DNA of 64,000 nt from Amycolatopsis sp. NBRC 101858. GTDB taxonomy: Bacteria; Actinomycetota; Actinomycetes; Mycobacteriales; Pseudonocardiaceae. The stretch covers positions 124,001 through 188,000 of the forward strand of contig NZ_BSTD01000007.1 in assembly GCF_030269325.1 (NCBI RefSeq), in the 5' to 3' direction. The translations under genes were made by a program, and so were the position numbers. Below, in pieces: positions 8,286 to 15,402 of the stretch; the stretch's first letter is position 1, and each line of letters starts with the position of its first letter. The notes beneath the pieces were generated by a model. That model saw only the letters and a list, made by a program, of their open reading frames with translations. It was not told where the DNA came from and made no database searches.

Positions 8286-10187
8286 TCAGTTCCGGCGTGC
8301 CGCGAGTTCCGCGAGCATCGCGTTGTAGGCGTCGAGATCGTTCTCGCCGTGGCGATCGGCGCGCCTGGCTTTGCGCTCGTCGTCGCGCGACCACTGCACG
8401 AGCAGGGCCACCACCATGACGACCATCGGGATTTCGCCGCTGGCCCAGGCGATGCCGCCGCCGAGGCGCTGGTCGGCCAGCAGGTCACCGGCCCACGGCA
8501 GGGCCAGGTAGTGGTAGTAGGTGCCGGCGATCAGGGCCTGCTTGCTCATCAGGATCACCCCGAAGAACGCGTGGAACGGCATCACCGCGAACAGCATCCC
8601 CAGCCGCGCCAAGTGCGGCACCTGACGTGGCGTCCGGTCGGCGCCGACCGCGACCCAGGCGAACAGGTAGCCCGTCACCAGGAAGTGGACCTTCATCAGC
8701 TGGTGCGCCCAGTGGTAGAGCATCGCCTGGCCGAACAGGCCCGAGAAGTAGAGCGCGTAGAACGACCCCGCGAAAAGGATCGCGGCCACCGCGGGGTGCG
8801 CGAAGAACCGGGTCACCGGGGCGTGCAGCAGCGACGCGATCCATTCGCGCGCACCGGGAACGTCGCGGTTCGCGGGCAACGCACGCAGCGCGAGGGTCAC
8901 CGGGCCGCCGAGGACCAGCAGCACGGGCGCGAACATGTTCAACGCCATGTGCGTGACCATGTGCAGGCTGAAGGTACCCGGTGCGTAGACGCCGAGGCCC
9001 GACGACGTGACGACCACGACGATCACCCAGCCGGCGACCCAGGCGACCACCCGGCCCGGCGGCCAGTGGTCACCGCGTCGCCGCAGCCGCCGGACGCCGA
9101 GCAGGTACGCCGTCACCGCGATGAGCGCGAGCGGGAGGAACAGCAGGTCCGGCCGCCAGTCGCCGACGAGCCGGGCCAAGGTCTGCGGGGCGTCGAGGCC
9201 GTAGCCGAGCACCGTTTCCTGCACGGTGGCCGGGTGGTTCACGAACGCAGGCGGCACGAGCGCGGTCAGCGCCGCCGATCCGCCGGTGCCCAGCGCCAGC
9301 AAAACCAGCTCGGCCACGACAAAACGGCGGCGACGCCACACCGCGATACCGAAGCCCGCGGCCACCAGCAACGCCGTCTCAAGCCCGAGGACCAGCCCGT
9401 AGCGGCTGAGCAGCCCGTCCGGCCGGGGCAGCGCGAAGCCGGCCACCGCGCCCGACAGCGCGGTCACCACGAAGCACATCAGCGACAGGCGACGGTAGCG
9501 AACCAGAGTCAGTTCAGGGATCGGTCCTCGGCGCGAACGGGCCAGCAGCGCGACCAGCGCACCAAGCCACGCCGTCGCCGCGGGCACGTGCCAGAACAGT
9601 GCGTTGGTCGCCAGGTCGTGCCCGGCGCCCACCGACACGTGGCCCACTGCCACCAGCGGCAGCAATCCCACACCCGCGGTGACGGTCGCGGCGACGACCG
9701 TGCGCCAGGCCATCGCCGGCCACGCCAGCGCGGTCGTCACGGCGGCGGCGACCGCGACGCACAGCCAGGCCCTGGGTTCTTCGGTAGCGCTGAAGGTGGG
9801 CAGGAACACCTCGGGCCTCAGGATGCGCGACACCGGCAGGCCCGAAGCACTCGCCGCCGAAAACGGAACAGCGACGACGGCTGCGGCCAGCCAGCAGGCC
9901 GCGCTGCCCGCGGCGAACCGGCTCGCCGCGTAGGCGTCCGCCGACAGGGAACCGCCGCGGCGGCCCAGCGCGACGAACGCCGCGAACACCAACCCGCCGA
10001 AGCACCCGGCGGCCGCGGCGTCGGCCATGAACCGGACGACCGCGAACCCGTAAGTGGTCAGCGGCCCCGGATCGGCGTTGCCGAGCGGCGAGTACACGTC
10101 ACCAGCGGTCGCGACGACGAGCAGCAGCAGCGCAAGCCCCGCAACCACCGCCGTCACGACCACACCGCGGAACCGGGACGTCTTCAC
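8286..10187 (-). CDS. CopD-CtaG fusion: copper uptake and cytochrome oxidase assembly
   Basis: A 633-residue polytopic membrane protein. The N-terminal half (about 1-330) is CopD-like with several helices and the histidine-bearing segment GHVSVGAGHDLATNALFWHVP. The C-terminal half (about 340-610) is caa3_CtaG, with helices containing HMVTHMALNMFAPVLLV, YHWAHQLMKVHFLVTGY and MPFHAFFGV. CtaG-type proteins help insert Cu into cytochrome c oxidase; CopD is linked to copper import. GTG 10187 lies 7 bases after the -10 element of the promoter at 10195-10223, so the mRNA is probably leaderless. It heads the operon with the P1B-ATPase, DsbA and VKOR. Confidence 0.88.
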   Translation of the reverse strand: MKTSRFRGVVVTAVVAGLALLLLVVATAGDVYSPLGNADPGPLTTYGFAVVRFMADAAAAGCFGGLVFAAFVALGRRGGSLSADAYAASRFAAGSAACWLAAAVVAVPFSAASASGLPVSRILRPEVFLPTFSATEEPRAWLCVAVAAAVTTALAWPAMAWRTVVAATVTAGVGLLPLVAVGHVSVGAGHDLATNALFWHVPAATAWLGALVALLARSRRGPIPELTLVRYRRLSLMCFVVTALSGAVAGFALPRPDGLLSRYGLVLGLETALLVAAGFGIAVWRRRRFVVAELVLLALGTGGSAALTALVPPAFVNHPATVQETVLGYGLDAPQTLARLVGDWRPDLLFLPLALIAVTAYLLGVRRLRRRGDHWPPGRVVAWVAGWVIVVVVTSSGLGVYAPGTFSLHMVTHMALNMFAPVLLVLGGPVTLALRALPANRDVPGAREWIASLLHAPVTRFFAHPAVAAILFAGSFYALYFSGLFGQAMLYHWAHQLMKVHFLVTGYLFAWVAVGADRTPRQVPHLARLGMLFAVMPFHAFFGVILMSKQALIAGTYYHYLALPWAGDLLADQRLGGGIAWASGEIPMVVMVVALLVQWSRDDERKARRADRHGENDLDAYNAMLAELAARRN

Positions 10188-10194
10188 CCCTCAG

Positions 10195-10223
10195 CCGTCG
10201 GACACCTCACCACCGGAGTTCCG
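10195..10223 (-). promoter_or_regulatory. ECF-type promoter of the CopD-CtaG operon
   Basis: On the minus strand CGGAACT, exactly 16 bases, then CGACGG; the GTG start follows after 7 bases. This is the weakest -35 of the set (C in place of the first G), but the spacing is identical. Confidence 0.6.
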
Positions 10224-10260
10224 GACTGTGACCCACCCCACAACCGTCCACTGAGGAGGG

Positions 10261-10875
10261 TCAGGCCATCGTCAGCAGCATCAGCGCCATGCCCAGCGCC
10301 ATCACGCCGCTGGTACCGCTGCCGAGGCTGCGCAGCGGCGGCCGGGACGCGCGTGCGTCGTCGATCGCCCGGCTCAGGAAGACCAGCCCGGCCACGACGA
10401 AGACAGCCACCAGTACCAGGGCGACTGCCGTCACGTCGGCCGGGGTCGTCCCGGCGGCGCCGGCCCCGGGCATCAGCATCCCCTCGTGTCCCGGCATGTC
10501 CATCGTCCCGCCGGATCCCGTCATGCCGTCCATGGCGCGGGGCATCACGAACACCATCCACGCCATGGCCCCCATCATGACGACGTGGTAGATCGCCACG
10601 CGGGGGCCGCCGTGGTCGGCGTGCGAGGTGCCGCTGGCGGCCACGCCGACGAACCAGACCGCGGCCGCGGCGAAGAACACCGTCTGAGGCCAGCGCGCGA
10701 CGCTCATCGTCGCCGGCCACGCCATCGCCACCATCGCCACGCACATCACCACGTGCAGCACGTCGCCGGTCCGTTCCGCGGGTGTCCCCTGCCGCAGGCA
10801 GCGGTAAGCGCAGAACGCCCCGGTCGCCGCGAAGATCGCGGTCAGGATCCAGCGCAGGCCCTCCGCGGTGATCAT
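10261..10875 (-). CDS. DUF5134-like multi-span membrane protein rich in Met/His
   Basis: 204 residues with five to six hydrophobic helices and a loop rich in Met and His (MPRAMDGMTGSGGTMDMPG, then HEGMLMPG). These residues are typical ligands of Cu(I)/Cu(II). ATG 10875 overlaps the PepSY stop (ATGA), so the two are co-translated. DUF5134 proteins have no established function; the context suggests copper binding or transport at the membrane (inference). Confidence 0.75.
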   Translation of the reverse strand: MITAEGLRWILTAIFAATGAFCAYRCLRQGTPAERTGDVLHVVMCVAMVAMAWPATMSVARWPQTVFFAAAAVWFVGVAASGTSHADHGGPRVAIYHVVMMGAMAWMVFVMPRAMDGMTGSGGTMDMPGHEGMLMPGAGAAGTTPADVTAVALVLVAVFVVAGLVFLSRAIDDARASRPPLRSLGSGTSGVMALGMALMLLTMA

Positions 10876-12215
10876 GCGGCCACCTTCTGCCGCCGCGCCT
10901 CGAGCACGGCGTCGACTACGAGGAAACCCAGCAGGGACAACCCGAACAGTGGCAGGTAGTACCCGACCACCGCGACCACGACGAGCGTCGGCGCCAGCAC
11001 CCGTCCGGGGATCCGCCGCCACACGCCGCGCACCGGCGGCCGCCCGACCCGGGCCTCGCCCCGTGTCGGCCGTCGCAGCCACCACATCCGGTAGCCCCAG
11101 ACGATCACGGCGCTCAGTGCGACCGCGAGCAGCGTCAGCACGATCTGGTTCCAGATCCCGAACAGGAAGCCCATGTGGGCATCGATCCCCCAGGTGCTCA
11201 GCTTGGCCGCGAGGTTGTAGTCGGCGAACCGCAGCGTGTCGGTAATGGCGCCGGTCGCCGGGTCGACGACCATCGAATCGGCCTGCACGGGCCAGCTCCG
11301 GCCGACCTGCGCGACGACGTACCCCTTGCCGGGCCCGGCGGGTGGCCGGACCTCGACCGGATCGCTCAACCCGGCCCGTAGCGTCGCTTCGCGGGCGCCG
11401 TCGAAGCCGATATCCCGCCCTGAGGAGGAAGCCGGAACACCCGCCGACACCGACGGGCTGGTCCAGTCCAGCTGCGTCCGCAGCTCGGTGATGCTGTTCC
11501 CGGCGTACTGCGACCACGTCAGCCCGGTGGCGGAAAGGAACAGCAGACCGATCGCCAGCACCAGCCCGGTCCGGCCGTGCCAGGTCAGCAGCTTGGCGCG
11601 GGGACTGGCGGCCGTGGCGCGCTTGCGGCGGACCCGCCCGAACCAGAGCGCGAGCCCGGCGAGCACGACCACCCACAGCCAGCTGGCCGCGAGTTCGCTG
11701 TACAGGCGCCCGAAATCACCCATGTGCAGGCTGCGGTGCAGGACGTCGATCCAGCCGCGCAAGGGCATCGCCTGGCCGGAGCCGTAGGTCTCCAGCTGTC
11801 CGCGGACGTCGCCGGTGTGCGGGTCGACGAACACCGTCCAGTGGAAGCTGGGCTGCAGGTCCGGCCGGGTGAAGATCACCTGGGTCGTGTCGGTGGGGGT
11901 CAGCCCGGGGCGTACCCCGGTCAGCGTGCCGTCTGGGACGAGTGCCTTCGCCGTCGCGGCCTGCTGGTCGAGCGGGACGCTCCCGGCCGCCGCCGGGACG
12001 TGCAGTTCGTGGTCGTAGACGGACTCTTCCACCTGGGGCGCCCAGACGTAGGCGAGCCCGGTGACGGCGGCGACGAGGAGGAACGGACCGATGAAGACGC
12101 CCGCGTAGAAGTGCAGGCGCAGCACCAGCGGCCGGATCGCCGCCCAGCCGAACCGGGGCTCGGCCGGGCTTTCCCGTTCCGGCACGAGCTCGTCGGAGTT
12201 CTGGTCGATGGACAT
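10872..12215 (-). CDS. PepSY-domain membrane protein (metal reductase-like)
   Basis: 447 residues with the PepSY_TM plan: a first helix with RLHFYAGVFIGPFLLVAA, a long periplasmic part with PepSY motifs (FVDPHTGDVRG; MVVDPATGAITD), a pair of helices with WLDVLHRSLHMG-like His residues (here IDVLHRSLHMGDFG), and further helices around AHMGFLFGIWNQIVLT. Such proteins are often encoded with iron or copper uptake systems and are proposed to reduce metals at the outer face. The promoter is at 12249-12277, and AAGGGAG precedes ATG 12215. Confidence 0.85.
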   Translation of the reverse strand: MSIDQNSDELVPERESPAEPRFGWAAIRPLVLRLHFYAGVFIGPFLLVAAVTGLAYVWAPQVEESVYDHELHVPAAAGSVPLDQQAATAKALVPDGTLTGVRPGLTPTDTTQVIFTRPDLQPSFHWTVFVDPHTGDVRGQLETYGSGQAMPLRGWIDVLHRSLHMGDFGRLYSELAASWLWVVVLAGLALWFGRVRRKRATAASPRAKLLTWHGRTGLVLAIGLLFLSATGLTWSQYAGNSITELRTQLDWTSPSVSAGVPASSSGRDIGFDGAREATLRAGLSDPVEVRPPAGPGKGYVVAQVGRSWPVQADSMVVDPATGAITDTLRFADYNLAAKLSTWGIDAHMGFLFGIWNQIVLTLLAVALSAVIVWGYRMWWLRRPTRGEARVGRPPVRGVWRRIPGRVLAPTLVVVAVVGYYLPLFGLSLLGFLVVDAVLEARRQKVAA

Positions 12216-12248
12216 CGGGCTCCCTTCAGCCGCCGCCCTCAGGAGAAA

Positions 12249-12277
12249 AGGTCGGCCCGCGGCCGCCGCTGGTTCCC
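12249..12277 (-). promoter_or_regulatory. ECF-type promoter of the PepSY-DUF5134 operon
   Basis: Minus strand GGGAACC, 16 bases, CGACCT. It is closely similar to the copZ promoter, including the GGGC before CGACCT. The leader is about 27 bases and has a ribosome site. Confidence 0.7.
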
Positions 12278-12331
12278 GGGAATCCGGTGACCCGGCTCAC
12301 GCCGGTCAGGAAAAGGCTTTCGGCCACCCTC

Positions 12332-12360
12332 GGGAACTTTGCCCCGCGTGCAGCCGACCA
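12332..12360 (+). promoter_or_regulatory. Orphan ECF-type promoter on the plus strand
   Basis: GGGAACT, exactly 16 bases, CGACCA, in the 262-base gap between the PepSY and Cys-rich genes. No convincing plus-strand ORF follows. A transcript from here would run antisense into the Cys-rich 74-residue gene. No other gene is visible in this gap. Confidence 0.5.
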
Positions 12361-12477
12361 CTGGATCGCGGGGATCACCCGGTCGCGGCCGGGGCCACAA
12401 GCCGGACCTCGCGCCAGGGCCGGCGGCACCGCCGGGGGTTTTCCACTCCTGAGGCTCCCGGGTCGCCGCCGGTCCGC

Positions 12478-12702
12478 TCAGCCCACCGGGGTGAGCACCG
12501 CGTCCAGGACGCCCGACTTCACGTCGGCGACGAGCACCGCCAGCTGTTCGCGGCTCATCTCGATCCGCTGTCCGAAGTCATCGGTGATCACCACCTCGCG
12601 CTCCACCGGAGCGCCGTCGACCAGATACAGCTCCGGGCACCCACAGTTGCACTGGCCGCAGAACGTCGCGATGTGCCGCATCCCGGAACCATGCTCGGAC
12701 AT
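12478..12702 (-). CDS. 74-residue cysteine-cluster protein (CxxCxCxC), putative metal ligand
   Basis: A small soluble protein with RHIATFCGQCNCGCPELY; Cys15, 18, 20 and 22 form a tight CxxCxCxC cluster, followed by an acidic tail (ITDDFGQRIEMS). ATG 12702 has GAGGAG upstream, and the unit has its own ECF-type promoter (12740-12768). I do not recognise a named family. The cluster could hold Cu(I), Zn or an Fe-S centre. The regulon context favours a copper chaperone or buffer, and a modified-peptide precursor is a further possibility (inference). Confidence 0.75.
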   Translation of the reverse strand: MSEHGSGMRHIATFCGQCNCGCPELYLVDGAPVEREVVITDDFGQRIEMSREQLAVLVADVKSGVLDAVLTPVG

Positions 12703-12739
12703 GACCACCAACTCCTCGTCGCCGGATCCCCTCTTCCGG

Positions 12740-12768
12740 TAGTCGGCTGCCGGGCCCGTTCGGTTCCC
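12740..12768 (-). promoter_or_regulatory. ECF-type promoter of the Cys-cluster gene
   Basis: Minus strand GGGAACC, 16 bases, CGACTA. It lies in the gap before the ZAS gene end, with a leader of about 30 bases containing GAGGAG. Confidence 0.65.
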
Positions 12769-12776
12769 GCCGGGGT

Positions 12777-13508
12777 TCAGGCCGCCCGCTTTCCGGTGGG
12801 CAGCTGAGGGAACCGGCGCCCCTGCGGACGCCCCGGCGCATCGCCGGGCACGCCACCGGCGCGGCCGGTCCCGAACCCGCCCGAGCCGGGCACGCGATCG
12901 GCCGACGGGGGCGCCGGCATCCGCGCGTGCTGCCGCCGCACCGCGAAGAGCAGGATGACGCCGGCGAGGACGAGCCCGTGGGTGGCCACCCGGTCGAGTG
13001 CGACCTGCCCGGTCGACAGGTCGACGCCCGAAACGATGCCGAGCACCACGACGAACCCGGCGAGGGCGGGCAGGAGACCGGCAGCGGCCGCCGGGCGCAG
13101 CGCGGCCCACAAAAGCCCGATGCCGACGGCGACGTTCCAGGCCGCGCTCTCGTTGCCGAGATGGGCCGCGGCGACCAGCCCGCCGTGCGCGGCGTGGCCG
13201 ACGTCGGTGCCCAGCAGCTCGGCCAGCCCGAGGCCGCTCTGCACCAGCGCCACCAGACCGAGGGCCAGCCGCAGGCCCCACCGCTGGGGCCGGGGAGCGG
13301 GCACCTCGGCCAGGATCCGCGCCGTGAGGTCCGGGACTCGCGGCGCTTTCCGGACCAGGGTCGCGCGGCGCAGGGCGGTCGCCTCCTCCTGCCAGGCCCG
13401 GCACGCGGGGCAGCCGGCCAGGTGGCGGTCGAGGACGTCGGCGGCCACCACGGGCTGCTCCCCGTCGATCCGGGCCGAGAGCGATTCGCGCAAGTCAGAG
13501 CAGTTCAC
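12777..13508 (-). CDS. ZAS-type (zf-HC2) anti-sigma factor with six or so membrane spans
   Basis: From GTG 13508 the protein begins VNCSDLRESLSARIDGE and carries the zinc anti-sigma motif (C3, then HLAGCPAC: H29, C33, C36). The remainder is hydrophobic with about six helices and a Pro/Gly-rich tail, unlike soluble RsrA. An upstream in-frame GTG (13526) falls within the -10 element CGACCA, so I prefer 13508, which is 7 bases after that element (leaderless). It is divergent from the ECF gene at 13571, its likely partner. It probably holds that sigma factor at the membrane and is itself made from the sigma-type promoter (negative feedback). Confidence 0.82.
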   Translation of the reverse strand: MNCSDLRESLSARIDGEQPVVAADVLDRHLAGCPACRAWQEEATALRRATLVRKAPRVPDLTARILAEVPAPRPQRWGLRLALGLVALVQSGLGLAELLGTDVGHAAHGGLVAAAHLGNESAAWNVAVGIGLLWAALRPAAAAGLLPALAGFVVVLGIVSGVDLSTGQVALDRVATHGLVLAGVILLFAVRRQHARMPAPPSADRVPGSGGFGTGRAGGVPGDAPGRPQGRRFPQLPTGKRAA

Positions 13509-13515
13509 ACTCCAA

Positions 13516-13544
13516 TGGTCGGCCACCGGGCCGCCGGAGTTCCC
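13516..13544 (-). promoter_or_regulatory. ECF-type promoter of the first ZAS gene
   Basis: Minus strand GGGAACT, 16 bases, CGACCA, then 7 bases to the GTG start. Confidence 0.65.
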
Positions 13545-13570
13545 ACCGGTGTCGGCTACCGTGTCGGTTC

Positions 13571-14140
13571 GTGACCACCGGCAGGGACCGCGACGACGAG
13601 CGGATCACCGCGCTCGCGCTCGACGCCGCCCGCGGCGACCAGCACGCCTTCGAAGGCTGGATCCGCGCGACCCAGGCCGACGTGTGGCGGTTCATCGCGC
13701 ACCTGGCCGGGTCCGGCGTGGCCGACGACCTCACCCAGGAGACCTACGCCAGGGCGGTCACCGCGCTGGCGCGCTTCGTCGGGCGCTCGTCCGCCCGGAC
13801 GTGGCTGCTGTCCATCGCCCGCCGGGTGGCCGTCGACCACTTCCGTGCGCGGTCCGCCCGGCCCCGGTCCGACGGGCAGAACTGGGAGTCCGCCGTCGAA
13901 GCCGAGTCGGCCCGGCGGACGACGGGCGCGGGCTTCGAAGACGTCGTGGAGCTGGGCCTGCTGCTCGACGGGCTCGACCCCGAACGTCGCGAAGCGATCG
14001 TCCTCACCCAGCTGCTCGGCTACTCCTACGACGAAGCCGCCGAGGTGTGCGACTGCCCCATCGGCACCATCCGTTCCCGCGTCGCCCGGGCTCGCGAAGA
14101 CCTCTTGGCGGCCCGGGACCAGCGCGACGCCATCGGCTGA
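13571..14140 (+). CDS. ECF sigma factor, first copy of a tandem pair
   Basis: 189 residues: region 2 (IRATQADVWRFIAHLAG, DDLTQETYARAVTALARF) and region 4 (YSYDEAAEVCDCPIGTIRSRVARAREDL). It is very close in DNA and protein to the gene at 14597, including the 40 bases before the start, where both have GTCGGCTAC shortly upstream of GTG. The lack of a ribosome site suggests a leaderless mRNA. It is paired divergently with the ZAS gene and is convergent, with no gap, with the second ZAS gene. Confidence 0.85.
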   Translation: MTTGRDRDDERITALALDAARGDQHAFEGWIRATQADVWRFIAHLAGSGVADDLTQETYARAVTALARFVGRSSARTWLLSIARRVAVDHFRARSARPRSDGQNWESAVEAESARRTTGAGFEDVVELGLLLDGLDPERREAIVLTQLLGYSYDEAAEVCDCPIGTIRSRVARAREDLLAARDQRDAIG

Positions 14141-14507
14141 TCAGCACGCCACGAAGACTTGGCACCGACAGGCGCGGCCGGCCTGGCAGCCGCAATCGCA
14201 GCCGGTCGCACAGCCACAGTGCGTGGCGCCCACGCGCCAGACGACCACGTGCTCCGGCACGCAGCTCGGCCGCCGTGGGGTGCCGACCCGCTGCGCATCG
14301 CAGGGTGGCCAGCAGAGCGGGAAGCAAGTCCCGGCACGGCGCGGCCGGACGGACCCGCAGCGACCGCGTGACCGCGGCCATCCGCGCGACCGCGGCCCGG
14401 CAGGCCGGACATCGTGCGAGGTGCCGCCGGGCCACCGCTTCCTCGCCGGGAGCCGCCTCGCCGTCGGCCATGGCCGACGGCGCCTCCCGGATGCGCTGAC
14501 AGTCCAT
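14141..14507 (-). pseudogene. Small ZAS protein with a cysteine-rich tail, interrupted by one extra base
   Basis: ATG 14507 starts MDCQRIREAPS with a ZAS motif (C3; HLARCPAC, H29, C33, C36). Removing one G near 14254-14256 joins ...TAAELRA to EHVVVWRVGATHCGCATG, followed by CDCGCQAGRACRC and VFVAC with a TGA exactly at 14141. The restored protein has 121 residues and ten cysteines in its last 27 or so positions. Without the correction the frame runs on into antisense of the sigma gene. The tail looks like a thiol metal site, which would let the anti-sigma sense copper directly (inference). The shift may be a sequencing error. Confidence 0.6.
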
Positions 14508-14514
14508 ACCGGAG

Positions 14515-14543
14515 AAGTCGGCTGGGAGGGCGATGCGGTTCCC
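14515..14543 (-). promoter_or_regulatory. ECF-type promoter of the second ZAS gene
   Basis: Minus strand GGGAACC, 16 bases, CGACTT, then exactly 7 bases to ATG 14507 (leaderless). Confidence 0.65.
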
Positions 14544-14596
14544 CGCCACCCGAGAGGCGGTCCCGGGCACCCGGTGGGTCGGCTACGGTTCGGCTC

Positions 14597-15163
14597 GTGA
14601 CGACCGGCAGAGACCGCGACGACGAGCGAATCACCGCGCTCGCCCTGGACGCTGCCCGCGGCGACGAGCGCGCCTTCGAAGCGTGGATCCGCGCCACCCA
14701 GGCAGTTGTCTGGCGGTTCATCGCACACCTCACGGACACGAACGTCGCCGACGACCTCACGCAGGAAACCTACGCCCGGGCGGTCACGGCACCCGCCCGG
14801 TTCGCGGGGCGCTCGTCGTCGCACACGTTGCTGCTGTCCATCGCCCGCAACGCCGTCGTCGACCACTTCCGCGCGCGTTCCATCCGGCCCCGGGCGTCCA
14901 CACAGGACTGGGAAGGCGCCGCCGAAACGGAGTCCGCCCGCCGCGCTGGCGCCGGGTTCGAAGAGCTCGTCGAACTGGGGCTGCTGCTCGACCAGCTCGA
15001 CCCCGAACGCCGCGAAGCGATCATCCTGACCCAGGTCCTCGGCTACTCCTACGCCGCGACCGCCGACGTCTGCGACTGTCCGGTCGGGACCGTCCGCTCC
15101 CGCGTCGCCCGCGCCCGTGAAGACCTCCTGGCTGCGCGGGACGAGCAGGGGAACGTCATCTGA
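14597..15163 (+). CDS. ECF sigma factor, second copy of a tandem pair
   Basis: 188 residues with the same plan as the 13571 gene (IRATQAVVWRFIAHL; DDLTQETYARAVTAPARF; YSYAATADVCDCPVGTVRSRVARARE). Differences include SSSHTLLLSIARNAVVDHF where the first copy has SSARTWLLSIARRVAVDHF, so region 2 recognition residues may have drifted. GTG 14597 lies 7 bases after TACGGT. With the ZAS gene at 14507 it forms the second divergent sigma/anti-sigma module, a clear duplication of about 1 kb. Confidence 0.84.
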   Translation: MTTGRDRDDERITALALDAARGDERAFEAWIRATQAVVWRFIAHLTDTNVADDLTQETYARAVTAPARFAGRSSSHTLLLSIARNAVVDHFRARSIRPRASTQDWEGAAETESARRAGAGFEELVELGLLLDQLDPERREAIILTQVLGYSYAATADVCDCPVGTVRSRVARAREDLLAARDEQGNVI

Positions 15164-15215
15164 TCGGGTTTCTCGCCCGGTGGCGCCGGCTGCTCGACTC
15201 ACTACGATGATCGTC

Positions 15216-15386
15216 ATGGATGCGTTCGAAGTAGGTCAGACCGTCCGGATCACCGGTAAGACGATGACGGGAAATGTGGGCACGATCGTCCATTTCGACG
15301 ACAAGCGGAACAAGTACCTCGTGCGGGTCGACGCGGTCACCCAGAACTACTTCCCGGCCCACGAACTGGAGAAGTTCTCTGGCTGA
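15216..15386 (+). CDS. Conserved small KOW/SH3-like protein
   Basis: 56 residues beginning MDAFEVGQTVRITGKTM and ending AVTQNYFPAHELEKFSG. The pattern of short beta strands with G-x-V/I-x-G resembles KOW/SH3-like barrels; homologues of this length are common in actinobacteria and are uncharacterised. An ATG at 15207 would add three residues. It sits 50 bases after the second sigma gene and just before the PfpI gene on the same strand. Confidence 0.65.
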   Translation: MDAFEVGQTVRITGKTMTGNVGTIVHFDDKRNKYLVRVDAVTQNYFPAHELEKFSG

Positions 15387-15402
15387 CCGATAGGCTCTGG
15401 CG

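Noticed and set aside
8349..10580. 743-codon plus-strand ORF opposite CopD-CtaG
   Set aside because: Composition (His/Gln/Arg-rich, repetitive) is typical of an antisense frame of GC-rich DNA; the opposite strand has clear domains.
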